64,000 bases of DNA from Epiperipatus broadwayi (lineage: Eukaryota > Onychophora > Udeonychophora > Euonychophora > Peripatidae), in contig JAQFVV010000072.1 in NCBI GenBank assembly GCA_028023455.1, positions 2,748,501 through 2,812,500 on the forward strand. Reading direction: 5' to 3'. Positions within the stretch are counted from its first letter, which is position 1. The number at the start of each line of letters is the position of its first letter. Under the pieces are notes generated by a model. It was not told where the DNA came from, ran no database searches, and worked only from the letters and a program-made list of their open reading frames with translations. The position numbers and the translations under genes are program-made. This document shows, in pieces, positions 1 to 9,908 of this stretch.

Positions 1-599
1 TCTAGGAGCTATTAATCAAACAAAGAAGGCAGACAACAAGGAAAACAACAATAGTCAATTCTCAACACACACACACACATAACAAAAGAACCAAATATGC
101 ACCAAAAACAGCTAATATTCCAGATATTTCAATTAAAACAATGAGTAAGATTCAAATCTCAGCCAATAAAAAAACAGTAAAGCAAAAGACTCAGGAGGTC
201 ACATCAGAAACAACAGCCCCAAATATAATTCAAATCAATAAAACACTGATAAGAGAAAATCACTGAAAGACCAAGCAACCTCATTAAACAGTAATAATGA
301 AGAAAATATATCTATATCAACACAGATAAGAACAAAAAATAAAATGGAAGCAGAGATCATGCAATCCATCACCCCACCCATGCCATAAATTTTGAAAGCC
401 AATATAAACCAGAAAAGGAAGCCAGGCCACCCACGAAAAACAAGTAGAGATTCCAAAAAAGCAAAAACACTAGAATGCAAACACCATTACACTAGCTACA
501 CATCTGAAACAATGGAACCAATAGATGAAGAATTCAAGGGACATTGAAGTTGCATGATAGCAAACACCCATAGCAAGTCTGACTTCTGAGGGTGAACAT
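1..599 (+). other. Probable upstream part of a LINE relic
   Basis: This A-rich stretch lies directly upstream of a LINE endonuclease relic on the same strand. Broken reading frames contain basic, lysine-rich stretches such as KRKPGHPRKTSRDSKKAKT (around 415-465), which resemble the poorly conserved region before or at the start of a LINE ORF. No domain can be named. There is a short AC microsatellite at about 64-80. The link to the LINE is inferred from position and strand only. Confidence 0.35.
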
Positions 600-1400
600 A
601 TAAAAAATACCAGCCTTAATAAAATTAAGATTGCATCAATCAATGTTCGAGGTTTAAATTCATCCCCCAAAATTAATAAACTAAGAAACTGGATCAAAGA
701 TATATGACCACACAAAATAGGTTTGCGTGAGACAAAAATTTATGCTGGATCTCAGACTGACCTGGCTAAACAATTGTCTAGAGAAGAATTCTGTGCATGC
801 TCAAGGGACTCTTCTTCTCCCTTGGCTGGCACCAGTCTCCTAATCACCAGAAATTCACCCTTCACAACATTTAAAATTATTCGCATAAATATGAACTTAT
901 TAATCACAACTTTCAATCATAAATGTATATCAATTAATGTAATTTTTGTATGCATGCCCTTCCAAAACAACAAGATAGACACCATAATTGCAATCATTAA
1001 TTTAAGGCTAGCTACCACAGCAACTCTATCTGTGCTAATCAGAGATTTTAATACAACATACAAAGACTTCACACAATGCTGGCTTCATAAAATAGCCATG
1101 CCATTACCACATGATGCCATTTCTTTCCACAATGGTTACTTCTCTTCATAAAATAGCCATGCCATTACCACATGATGCCATTTCTTTCCACAATGGTTAC
1201 TTCTCTTCACTAATCGGTCTTAGCTTTTATTCCTCAATACTCTACCACCTAATTTCAATAAAACTAACTCCCACAGCCTTTTCAGATCATTCAGCTCAAA
1301 TAATTACAAACAATTGTGATCAGATACAAACATCAACTCATCCGGTCACATGAACAATAAGAGTTCTACTCCTAACAGCAACCTCTGAATTTATTTTCTC
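600..1400 (+). pseudogene. Non-LTR retrotransposon endonuclease domain (degenerate)
   Basis: The plus strand encodes a decayed apurinic/apyrimidinic-like endonuclease domain of a LINE ORF2. Translation near 627 gives SINVRGLNSSPKINKLRNW, matching the usual N-terminal motif of this family (N-V-R-G-L-N). It is followed by the ET-type motif (GLRETKIY, about 720-745), LLITRNSPF (strand segment, about 838-865), the DFNTT motif (about 1045-1060) and SDHSAQI (about 1285-1305), the conserved catalytic C-terminal SDH. In-frame stops, including one before PHKIGLRET, and a 61-bp duplication that shifts the frame show it is dead. In LINEs this domain nicks the target before target-primed reverse transcription. 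No reverse transcriptase domain was recognised downstream, so the copy is truncated or too diverged. The clade is not determined. Confidence 0.75.
1083..1204 (+). repeat. 61-bp tandem duplication inside the LINE relic
   Basis: The 61 bases starting at 1083 are repeated immediately at 1144 with essentially complete identity. Because 61 is not a multiple of three, the duplication shifts the endonuclease reading frame. It is a recent local event on top of an old relic. Confidence 0.9.
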
Positions 1401-2251
1401 CAATGAGATATATAATGCTAAATAAAATCAATACAACAATATCTTGCATTTATTGGTAAATACATCAACTATATACCAATGAAGCAACATCCAACATCAA
1501 AACTTTTATCTCTAGCATACCAGTTACATCAGAGAATAAAGCTATTTAAAAATAAAAAAGGTAAAACAAGCCTTCTCAAACTTCATACTTGGACCAGAGA
1601 TTACATAAGGTGGGCTCAAAGAATTTAAGAAATGGGCCATTGAACCCAAATATTTTGACTTCATAATCAAAATGAATCTAGTTGCCATGCCAACAACACA
1701 TTTTCTATATCATAATTGACTCTATTCATTGATTCCTTCTGGGGGCTGTGTTACTGAGCAGAGGAGACATTAAACCACTCATATATCAGTGTGTGTATCT
1801 AACCCAAACATGACAGATTATTTGTAATACCTACAGAAAGCCTGGTACCATGAACAAAAATGCTTGTTGCTTTCTGGGAAAGATCAATACCCAGTAATAG
1901 AGCAGCTACGTTCATCTTATATGCATACTGGTGCACCATATGCAATTGCTTGATTGGCAAAAACATCACCCATCTACATTTAAAAACAAATTAACACACA
2001 TATGCAGCAACTTGGTCTCTGTTAAAACAGCCATCAATGTCGTAAGTAATACATGAACTAATAAATAATGGCAATTCTTTTTCAATTGAAACATCCATTT
2101 CTGGAACACCTGTTAAATAACCCCCCAATAACATGTAATCCCATAAATTAATATATGTAATAATACCAAATAATTCAATGCAAACCTATGTAAAAACAAA
2201 TCACAAACAATGTAAAATTTCTTTGAGTTAATAAAGTGCCTTTTGAATAAT
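1401..2251. other. No recognisable gene; flank of LTR array
   Basis: Decayed A+T-rich sequence. Some plus-strand frames could continue the LINE, but no reverse transcriptase motif can be named. The last five bases before the LTR array (2252-2256, AATAA) are the left target duplication of that array. Confidence 0.4.
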
Positions 2252-2256
2252 AATAA
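2252..2256. repeat. Left 5-bp target duplication of LTR array
   Basis: AATAA directly precedes the first LTR base at 2257 and is repeated at 8734-8738 directly after the last LTR. Five base pairs is a usual duplication length for Ty3/gypsy-type integrases. Because the flank is A/T-rich, a chance match is possible but unlikely at both exact borders. Confidence 0.75.
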
Positions 2257-2888
2257 TGCTGTGTCTTATGACCAGCAAGTAAATAAATGGACAAAATCTG
2301 AATTGAGATGGTAAGATTATAGTTTAATAGGAATAATTTTAACTATATACACTGCCTATTGTAGGCATAATAAAATAATAAAAGGTTGTGGTGACCTGCA
2401 TATAATTTCCCTAGTCCTGCTTTTGGACTTACAGAGGCAGAAGTCTCTGACTTATAATTAAAACTCAGAACATACTCAGAACAATTAGATCAGGTTGTGG
2501 GGGTTTATATACCCCTCAAGACTTCTGGAGTCTTTTACATTCCTAACCACATACGGTGCTTTCACTTACGTTTTCACATACACAGTATTTTCACATTTCT
2601 CACCATATATGGTATTTTACATAGTTTTCTGACCCTATAAGGTCAGCTGGGCTTTCTATTATTATACAACTTTCTATGATTTAACAACATTGCAATTTTA
2701 CACAATCGTTATTCTTAATTACTATACAGTTATTTTACATATTTATTATACATTACAGTTATTACTTTTATTCTACATTTATACAATTATTATTGTTTTA
2801 CATATTCGTTATACAGTATTTACACAATTATTATTATTTACATATTCATTATACATTATGTGTTTATACCTTGACCTTGAATACTGCA
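2257..2888 (-). repeat. LTR a (3'-most in element orientation)
   Basis: 632-bp LTR, TG...CA. Its minus strand has a TATA-like TATATAA around 2510-2520, downstream of an A/T-rich half made of irregular repeats. A purine tract (minus strand) abuts it at 2889-2901, marking the 3' end of the neighbouring internal segment. Confidence 0.88.
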
Positions 2889-2917
2889 CTCCTCCCCCAC
2901 TTCAGAAGTATGGTTTT

Positions 2918-3200
2918 TCACCTAACAGTCTTTGAGATGAGACAGGGGATTTCTAGTTCTTGCCGGTTGCTGGCGGTCTTTGTTGTGCTTCGCCAATTTA
3001 CGGTTTGTTGATGGTGGTTTCGATGTTCCAATTTTTGCTGTGCTATAGGTACTTTCCGAGGTTTTGTTACAATAGGTTTTCTTCTGTCTCTTAACTCTAT
3101 ATCTACAGGCAAGGTTTTTAATTTTCCAGGTTCTTTTTTGAACAAGCTGGGGTAATTATTTTTGACTTGCGATTCTATGTTGATTTTTTTATATTTTTAA
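2918..3200 (-). pseudogene. Ty3/gypsy pol fragment before RT (copy 1)
   Basis: Minus-strand translation contains NNYPSLFKKEPGKLKTL followed by PIVTKPRKVPIAQQKL. This matches the conserved segment just upstream of the reverse transcriptase in Ty3/gypsy polyproteins (a kyp..LF...GkL block, then the P...PRrvP block). The frame then runs into unrelated sequence (WRSTTKTASNRQELEI) and ends about 30 bp from the purine tract, so the RT, RNase H and integrase coding regions are missing between these points. The pol frame differs from the gag frame upstream. Equivalent fragments are present in the other two units. Confidence 0.7.
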
Positions 3201-3302
3201 TCATAATTTGATCAGATTCATCTATAGTAGCACTTTTTATGTAGCTACTTTCCATCACTCTGCACGACTTTGTATGGTGGTGCTATCTTTCAGGATACTC
3301 GG

Positions 3303-3878
3303 TTATTTTCCGATAAGTTTCAGTTTCTGGTAAACTGCAATCACGGGCTTTGTGACCGATTTTTTTACATCGAAAACATTTAATTTGTTTATTAGTTTTG
3401 TGTTTAACTCAAATGTTTTAAATATTGTAGTTTGAGGTGGTTCTGGTCTCGTGTAGCTTCTGAACTCTCTCACTTGGTCAAGCAGCAATTCATAAGATGT
3501 AGCATGTCTGATAGCTTCTTCATAGGTTACATCTTTTATTGCCAATAAGATCTGTCTAAACTGGTCATCAATTATTCTGTATAATAGTTGTTCTAGAAGG
3601 GCTTCTTCTAAATATTTACCATAAAGGCATGGCTTTGCCATCTCTCTTAAACCAATGTCATATTCTTTTATTTTCTCATTCTTTCTTTGCCTTCTGCCTC
3701 TAAAGTGCAATCAAGCAATAAACTTGGATTGCTGGGGATTAAAATATTCAATTAGCTGTGTTACAAGCTCATCATATTTCTGTGTCTCCGGCGAATTTCC
3801 ACATAGTTTGTTCCCTATTTCGATTACTCTCTTGCCTGTGAAGCAAAGTAATGAAGCTACTTTTACAGTATTCTCCAT
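3303..3878 (-). pseudogene. Ty3/gypsy gag, dead (copy 1)
   Basis: The minus-strand frame begins at an ATG at 3878-3876 and resembles the retrotransposon gag domain: KIKEYDIGLREMAKPCLYG, then YLEEALLEQLLYRIIDDQ, then VTYEEAIRHATSYELLL. It is interrupted by a TGA at 3711-3713 that is also present in the other two copies. A 1-bp deletion near 3405-3415 relative to copy 2 shifts the frame, so the zinc-knuckle segment is lost. A 49-bp tandem duplication (about 3845-3943) repeats the start of the gene. Such Gag proteins package element RNA into virus-like particles; this copy cannot make one. Confidence 0.75.
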
Positions 3879-3943
3879 AATACTATTTAGTATAAAGTAA
3901 TGAAGCTACTTTTACAGTATTCTCCATAATACTATTTAGTATA
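3845..3943. repeat. 49-bp tandem duplication in array unit 1
   Basis: A 49-bp block that covers the gag start is repeated head to tail in unit 1 only. It accounts for most of the length difference between internal segment 1 (1349 bp) and the other two (1302 and 1299 bp), so it arose after the units were separated. Confidence 0.85.
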
Positions 3944-4219
3944 AAGTAGTTTTTTTATTCCTCTGAACATACAGTGGCCTATCACTCGGATTTTGTACAT
4001 TAAATTCCCAAATAGAGACTTGCGATATGCTTACCATTTCTCTGTTGATTCGAATCCACTTACGCTTTGTCTCAGCTTGCTGTTTAAGCAATTATTTGCA
4101 GATTCGATCCTATGATGACAGAGCCAATTTTTAATGCAGTTCCGTTTCTGTATTAACTGCCACTTTCTTTGATTCGATTCCTGTGCCGACTACACCAATA
4201 TTTTTCAGATTTTATTTCA

Positions 4220-4234
4220 GTCATTACTGCGCCA
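4220..4234 (-). promoter_or_regulatory. Primer-binding-like site of LTR element
   Basis: In element orientation, TGGCGCAGTAATGAC lies three bases after the LTR end. A start of TGG, complementary to the CCA end of a tRNA, is the hallmark of a primer-binding site. The donor tRNA cannot be named without comparison. The same site occurs beside the LTRs at 6172 and 8103. Confidence 0.65.
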
Positions 4235-4237
4235 ATA

Positions 4238-4869
4238 TGCTGTGTCTTATGATCAGCAAGTAAATAAATGGACAAAGGCAGAATTGAGATGGTAAGATTA
4301 TAGTTTAATACGAATAATTTTAACTATATACATTGCCTATTGTAGGCGTAATAAAATAATAAAAAGTCATGGTGACCTACATAAAATACCTTAGTCCTGC
4401 TTTGGACTTACAGAGGCAGGAGTCTCTGACTTATAATTAAAACTCAGAACATACTCAGAACAATTAGATGAGGTTATGGGGGTTTATATACCCCTCAAGA
4501 CTTCTGGAGTCTTTTACATTCCTAACCATATATGGTGTTTTCACTTACGTTTTTACATACACACAGTATTTTCACATTTCTCATCATATATGGTATTTTA
4601 CATAGTTTTCTGACTCTATAAGGTCAGCTGGGCTTTTTATTATTATACAACTTTCTATGATTTAACAACATTGCAATTTTACACAATCGTTATTCTTAAT
4701 TACTATACAGTTATTTTACATATTTATTATACATTGCAGTTATTACTTTTATTCTACATTTATACAATTATTATTGTTTTACATATTCGTTATACAGTAT
4801 TTACACAATTATTATTATTTACATATTCCTTATACATTATGTGTTTATACCTTGACCTTGAATACTGCA
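4238..4869 (-). repeat. LTR b
   Basis: 632-bp LTR nearly identical to LTR c and slightly more different from LTR a. It serves as the 5' LTR of internal segment 1 and the 3' LTR of internal segment 2. Confidence 0.88.
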
Positions 4870-4882
4870 CTTCTCCCCCACT

Positions 4883-5175
4883 TCAGAAGTATGGTTTTTC
4901 ACCTAACATAGTCTTTGAGATGAGACAGGGGATTTCTAGTTCTTGCCAGTTGCTGGCGGTCTTTGTTGTGCTTCGCCAATTTACGGTTTGTTGATGGTGG
5001 TTTCGATGCGCCAATTTTTGCTGTGCTATAGGTACTTTCCGAGGTTTTGTTACAATAGGTTTTCCTCTGTCTCTTAACTCTATATCTACAGGCAAGGTTT
5101 TTAATTTTCCAGGTTCTTTTTTGAACAAGCTGGGGTAATTATTTTTGACTTGCGATTCTATGTTGATTTTTTTAT
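4883..5175 (-). pseudogene. Ty3/gypsy pol fragment before RT (copy 2)
   Basis: Same product as the fragment in unit 1: NNYPSLFKKEPGKLKTL, then the PRKVPIAQQKL block, then a junction to unrelated C-terminal sequence ending near the purine tract. The frame opens just after a TAA and is out of frame with the gag upstream. Confidence 0.7.
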
Positions 5176-5265
5176 ATTTTTAATCATAATTTGATCAGAT
5201 TCATCTATAGTAGTACTTTTTATGTAGCTACTTTCCATCACTCTGCACGACTTTGTATGGTGGTG

Positions 5266-5862
5266 CTATCTTTCAGGATACTCGGTTATTTTCCGATAAG
5301 TTTCAGTTTCTGGTAAACTGCAATCACGGGCTTTGTGACCGATTTTTTTACATCGAAAAGATTTAATTTGTTTATCAGTTTTAGGTTTAACTCCAAATGT
5401 TTTAAATATTGTAGTTTGAAGTGGTTCTGGTCTTGTGTAGCTTCTGAACTCTCTCACTTGGTCAAGCAGCAATTCATAAGCTGCAGCATGTCTGATAGCT
5501 TCTTCATAGGTTACATCTTTTATTACCAGTAAGATCTGTCTAAACTGGTCATCAATTATTCTGTATAATAGTTGTTCTAGAAGGGTTTCTTCTAAATATT
5601 TACCGTAAAGGCATGGCTTTGCCATCTCTTTTAAACCAATGTCATATTCTTTTATTTTCCCATTCTTTCTTTGCCTTCTGCCTCTAAAGTGCAATCAAGC
5701 AATAAACTTGAATAGCTGGGGATTAAAATATTCAATTAGCTGTGTTACAAGCTCATCATATTTCTGTGTCTCCAGCGAATTTCCACATAGTTTGTTTGCT
5801 ATTTCGATTACTCTCTTGCCTATGAAGCAAAGTAATGAGGCTACTTTTACAGTATTCTCCAT
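5266..5862 (-). pseudogene. Ty3/gypsy gag, best-preserved copy (copy 2)
   Basis: 199 codons from the ATG at 5862-5860 to a TAG, interrupted by the shared TGA at 5697-5695. After the gag core (KIKEYDIGLKEMAKPCLYG, YRIIDDQFRQILL, YEEAIRHAAAYELLL) there is a degenerate CCHC zinc knuckle, SFRCKKIGHKARDCSLPE. The first cysteine of the usual C-x2-C pair is replaced by S or F, while the later C, H and C remain. Zinc knuckles in Gag bind RNA. Apart from the TGA the frame is open, so this unit is the best guide to the family's Gag. Upstream lie the primer-binding-like site and the LTR at 6172. Confidence 0.78.
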
Positions 5863-6171
5863 AATACTATTTAGTATAAAGTAGTTTTTTTATCCTCTGA
5901 ACATACAGTGGCCCATCACTCGGATTTTGTACATTAAATTCCCAAATAGAGACTTGCGATATGCTTGCCATTTCTCTGTTGATTCGAATCCACTTACGCT
6001 TTGTCTCAGCTTGCTGTTTAAGCAATTATTTTCAGATTCGATCCTATGATGACAGAGCCAATTTTTAATGCAGTTCCGTTTCTGTATTAACTGCCACTTT
6101 CTTTGATTCGATTCCTGTGCCGACTACACCAATATTTTTCAGATTTTATTTCTGTCATTACTGCGCCAATA

Positions 6172-6803
6172 TGCTGTGTCTTATGATCAGCAAGTAAATA
6201 AATGGACAAAGGCAGAATTGAGATGGCAAGATTATAGTTTAATACGAATAATTTTAACTATATACATTGCCTATTGTAGGCATAATAAAATAATAAAAAG
6301 TCATGGTGACCTGCATAAAATACCTTAGTCCTGCTTTGGACTTACAGAGGCAGGAGTCTCTGACTTATAATTAAAACTCAGAACATACTCAGAACAATTA
6401 GATGAGGTTATGGGGGTTTATATACCCCTCAAGACTTCTGGAGTCTTTTACATTCCTAACCATATATGGTGTTTTCACTTACGTTTTTACATACACACAG
6501 TATTTTCACATTTCTCATCATATATGGTATTTTACATAGTTTTCTGACTCTATAAGGTGAGCTGGGCTTTCTATTATTATACAACTTTCTATGATTTAAC
6601 AACATTGCAATTTTACACAATCGTTATTCTTAATTACTATACAGTTATTTTACATATTTATTATACATTGCAGTTATTACTTTTATTCTACATTTATACA
6701 ATTATTATTGTTTTACATATTCGTTATACAGTATTTACACAATTATTATTATTTACATATTCCTTATACATTATGTGTTTATACCTTGACCTTGAATACT
6801 GCA
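6172..6803 (-). repeat. LTR c
   Basis: 632-bp LTR. It is the 5' LTR for internal segment 2 and the 3' LTR for internal segment 3. Its high similarity to LTR b suggests that units 2 and 3 separated most recently. Confidence 0.88.
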
Positions 6804-6816
6804 CTTCTCCCCCACT

Positions 6817-7110
6817 TCAGAAGTATGGTTTTTCACCTAACATAGTCTTTGAGATGAGACAGGGGATTTCTAGTTCTTGCCAGTTGCTGGCGGTCTTTGT
6901 TGTGCTTCGCCAATTTACGGTTTGTTGATGGTGGTTTCGATGTGCCAATTTTTGCTGTGCTATAGGTACTTTCCGAGGTTTTGTTACAATAGGTTTTCTT
7001 CTGTCTCTTAACTCTATATCTACAGGCAAGGTTTTTAATTTTCCAGGTTCTTTTTTGAACAAGCTGGGGTAATTATTTTTGACTTGCGATTCTATGTTGA
7101 TTTTTTTATA
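6817..7110 (-). pseudogene. Ty3/gypsy pol fragment before RT (copy 3)
   Basis: Third copy of the truncated pre-RT segment (FKKEPGKLKTL, then PIVTKPRKVPIAQQ). It carries the same internal deletion junction as the other two, so the deletion predates the tandem amplification. Confidence 0.7.
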
Positions 7111-7199
7111 TTTTTAATCATAATTTGATCAGATTCATCTATAGTAGCACTTTTTATGTAGCTACTTTCCATCACTCTGCACGACTTTGTATGGTGGTG

Positions 7200-7793
7200 C
7201 TATCTTTCAGGATACTCGGTTATTTTCCGATAAGTTTCAGTTTCTGGTAAACTGCAATCACGGGCTTTGTGACCGATTTTTTTACATCGAAAAGATTTAA
7301 TTTGTTTATCAGTTTTAGGTTTAACTCCAAATGTTTTAAATATTGTAGTTTGAAGTGGTTCTGGTCTTGTGTAGCTTCTGAACTCTCTCACTTGGTCAAG
7401 CAGCAATTCATAAGCTGCAGCATGTCTGATAGCTTCTTCATAGGTTACATCTTTTATTACCAGTAAGATCTGTCTAAACTGGTCATCAATTATTCTGTAT
7501 AATAGTTGTTCTAGAAGGGTTTCTTAATATTTACCGTAAAGGCATGGCTTTGCCATCTCTTTTAAACCAATGTCATATTCTTTTATTTTCCCATTCTTTC
7601 TTTGCCTTCTGCCTCTAAAGTGCAATCAAGCAATAAACTTGAATAGCTGGGGATTAAAATATTCAATTAGCTGTGTTACAAGCTCATCATATTTCTGTGT
7701 CTCCAGCGAATTTCCACATAGTTTGTTTGCTATTTCGATTACTCTCTTGCCTATGAAGCAAAGTAATGAGGCTACTTTTACAGTATTCTCCAT
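7200..7793 (-). pseudogene. Ty3/gypsy gag, dead (copy 3)
   Basis: 198 codons from the ATG at 7793-7791. It carries the shared TGA (7627-7625) and, in addition, a 3-bp deletion at about 7525 that turns the YLEET segment into a TAA stop. The C-terminal part with the degenerate zinc knuckle (RCKKIGHKARDC) is otherwise like copy 2. Confidence 0.75.
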
Positions 7794-8102
7794 AATACTA
7801 TTTAGTATAAAGTAGTTTTTTTATCCTCTGAACATACAGTGGCCCATCACTCGGATTTTGTACATTAAATTCGCAAATAGAGACTTGCGATATGCTCGCC
7901 ATTTCTCTGTTGATTTGAATCCACTTACACTTTGTCTCAGCTTGCTGTTTAGGCAATTATTTGCAGATTTGATCCTATGTTGACCGAGCCAATTTTTAAT
8001 GCAGTTCCATTCCTGTATTAACTGCCATTTTCTTTGATTCGATTCCTGTGCCGACTACACCAATATTTTTCAGATTTTATTTCTGTCATTACTGCGCCAA
8101 TA

Positions 8103-8733
8103 TGCTGTGTCTTATGACCAGCAAGTAAATAAATGGACAAAGGCAGAATTGAGATGGTAAGATTATAGTTTAATACGAATAATTTTAACTATATACATTG
8201 CCTATTGTAGGCGTAATAAAATAATAAAAAGTCATGGTGACCTGCATAAAATACCCTAGTCCTGCTTTGGACTTACAGAGGCAGGAGTCTCTGACTCATA
8301 ATTAAAACTCAGAACATACTCAGAACAATTAGATGAGGTTATGGGGGTTTATATACCTCTCAAGACTTCTGGAGTCTTTTACATTCCTAACCATATATGG
8401 TGTTTTCACTTAGGTTTTCACATACACACAGTATTTTCACATTTCTCATCATATATGATATTTTACATAGTTTTCTGACTCTATAAGGTCAGCTGGGTTT
8501 TCTATTATTATACAACTTTCTATGATTTAACAACATTGCAATTTTACACAATCGTTATTCTTAATTACTATACAGTTATTTTACATATTATTATACATTA
8601 CAGTTATTACTTTTATTCTACATTTATACAATTATTATTGTTTTACAAATTCGTTATACAGTATTTACACAATTATTATTATTTACATATTCATTATACA
8701 TTATGTATTTATACCTTGACCTTGAATACTGCA
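8103..8733 (-). repeat. LTR d (5'-most in element orientation)
   Basis: 631-bp LTR closing the array, followed directly by the AATAA duplication at 8734-8738. It differs from the other LTRs by scattered substitutions in its A/T-rich half. Confidence 0.88.
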
Positions 8734-8783
8734 AATAATAGTAGTAATAGTAGCAGCAGCAGTAGTGGTACTACTAGTAGTAG
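8734..8783. repeat. Right target duplication plus trinucleotide repeat
   Basis: AATAA (8734-8738) is the right target duplication of the array. It begins an irregular run of AGT/AGC trinucleotides, suggesting insertion at the edge of a microsatellite. Confidence 0.7.
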
Positions 8784-8943
8784 AATGTTTATTTCTTGTG
8801 AATTTATATAGTTTTAATTCCAGAAGTGAGAAAATTGAGATACAATCTATAGACCTGCCATTCCATCATTATGCTAAACTGTTTACTTTTATGTTTGCTT
8901 TGTGCTATTTTTCTACTATAATATTAATATCATTTTAGATTTG

Positions 8944-9090
8944 AAAGTAGAAGTTCTGAAAAAGACTGCTGGGGCAATCGAAACTGTCAATAGTGGATTG
9001 TAAAAAGCACTGTAAAGGTAAATTTAATAACAGTTATGAGCAAGCATAAAAAATGGTGTTCATGTGATGTTTAGTGGTTCGTTGTAAAAG
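8944..9090 (+). mobile_element. Deleted 3' tail of family-A Penelope-like element
   Basis: The segment from 8944 (GTTCTGAAAAAGACTGCTGG) to about 9005 matches the PLE tail found at 40100-40190 and, in reverse, at 36140-36260. Positions 9040-9085 match the family-A 3' end (GCAAGCATAAAAAATGG, then CATGTGATGTTTAGTGG). The ribozyme-bearing middle of the terminal unit is missing, so this is an internally deleted copy. Confidence 0.65.
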
Positions 9091-9774
9091 TAATAAAGAA
9101 CTAAAATGATATTAATATTATATGATTTGACAATGCTATTTTTCTGTCGTTTCTTTTTTCCCTCCAGAAATTCTGAATTCTGCAATTTAAAAGATTGTTG
9201 TTAGCCAATAATCAACTAAAATCTGTAATTCTGTAACTTATACTTAGAACATACTTAATGTGTTGCAGAAACGATTAGTGTTTTTGTGGTAAAGAAGATG
9301 AAGGATTTTTAAAAATAGGTGAGATTATTTAGTTGTGAGTGGAGGTCATTGAGAATTTTGCTCTCGGTCTAATCTTTGTACTTTCCCGCTGATTCTTTTT
9401 CATTATTTGTTATTTAAACAAAAAAAAAAATTTTTTTTTTTTAAGTTTTAACTTTTTAAAGATATTTTCTTTACTTAATTACCTCTGAATTTTTACTTCT
9501 ACCCCCTCCTTTCTCCGAGTTTATAAATAATCAACCTGTTCACTCAAAGTCATAGGATAATGAATGGCTTAGACTTTTAAGATTAGGCCTAAACTATCAC
9601 ATGACTACAAATTACAAGCCTGATTTAATAATCAAAAAAGCAAGACATATATAAAGTGACATTACTTTTTTTAGCAATTTTTAACTTATTCCCGAGATGT
9701 TACAATTCAATTTTTCTTAAAAAAAAAAAACCTGAATGTTTTTAAAAATTGGACAGTTCTGTGATGTTCCATTG
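9091..9774. other. No recognisable feature
   Basis: A+T-rich sequence with poly-A and poly-T runs near 9420-9445 and 9720. No coding signal or repeat relationship was noticed. Confidence 0.5.
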
Positions 9775-9790
9775 AAAAATCTAAAGATTT

Positions 9791-9892
9791 GTCAAGCGTT
9801 GGTGGTCGAGAGTTCAGCATAGCAGCCTTACAAGCAGTTGCCCCAGGTTAGCGGGTTCGCTTCCCCGGCCGATGCTATGACACATGAAAAAA
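9791..9892 (+). mobile_element. tRNA-derived SINE with 16-bp duplication (copy S1)
   Basis: A short tRNA-like body with an A box (close to TGGTCGAGAGG; here TGGTCGAGAGTTC), a good B box (GGTTCGCTTCC) about 40 nt later, and a poly-A tail. It is flanked by a perfect 16-bp duplication, AAAAATCTAAAGATTT, at 9775-9790 and 9893-9908. The boxes are the internal RNA polymerase III promoter. The whole element is only about 100 bp, with no LINE-like 3' region. It is the cleanest of four copies in the window. Confidence 0.85.
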
Positions 9893-9908
9893 AAAAATCT
9901 AAAGATTT

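Larger units (their letters stand above)
2257..8733 (-). mobile_element. Tandem LTR-retrotransposon array (4 LTRs, 3 internals)
   Basis: Four near-identical LTRs (2257-2888, 4238-4869, 6172-6803, 8103-8733) alternate with three internal segments of 1349, 1302 and 1299 bp, all on the minus strand. Each LTR reads TG...CA in element orientation (TGCAGTATTCAAGG...GACACAGCA). Beside each LTR on the 5' side is a primer-binding-like site, TGGCGCAGTAATGAC, after a 3-nt TAT spacer. On the 3' side is a purine tract (GTGGGGGAGGAG or close). The whole array is flanked by one AATAA duplication (2252-2256 and 8734-8738), so it behaves as a single insertion or one that expanded after insertion. The internals keep only a Ty3/gypsy-like gag and the region just before RT. 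Protease core, RT, RNase H and integrase are absent, so the unit is non-autonomous. Confidence 0.9.

Noticed and set aside
235-715. Minus-strand open frames of about 81 codons at the left edge
   Set aside because: They lie antisense to the LINE relic, have low-complexity hydrophobic composition and no family resemblance.
2257-8733. CRISPR-like or satellite explanation for the 1.9-kb periodicity
   Set aside because: The units have TG...CA LTRs, a primer-binding-like site, a purine tract and gag. This is a retrotransposon array.
2690-8811. Repeated plus-strand frames of 65-123 codons inside the LTR array
   Set aside because: They are the reverse strand of LTR and gag sequence, rich in Y, I and F from A/T-rich repeats. 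The element is coded on the minus strand.
9791-9892. Functional tRNA gene
   Set aside because: It has A and B boxes, but no full cloverleaf or acceptor pairing, and it has a poly-A tail and target duplications. It is a SINE.
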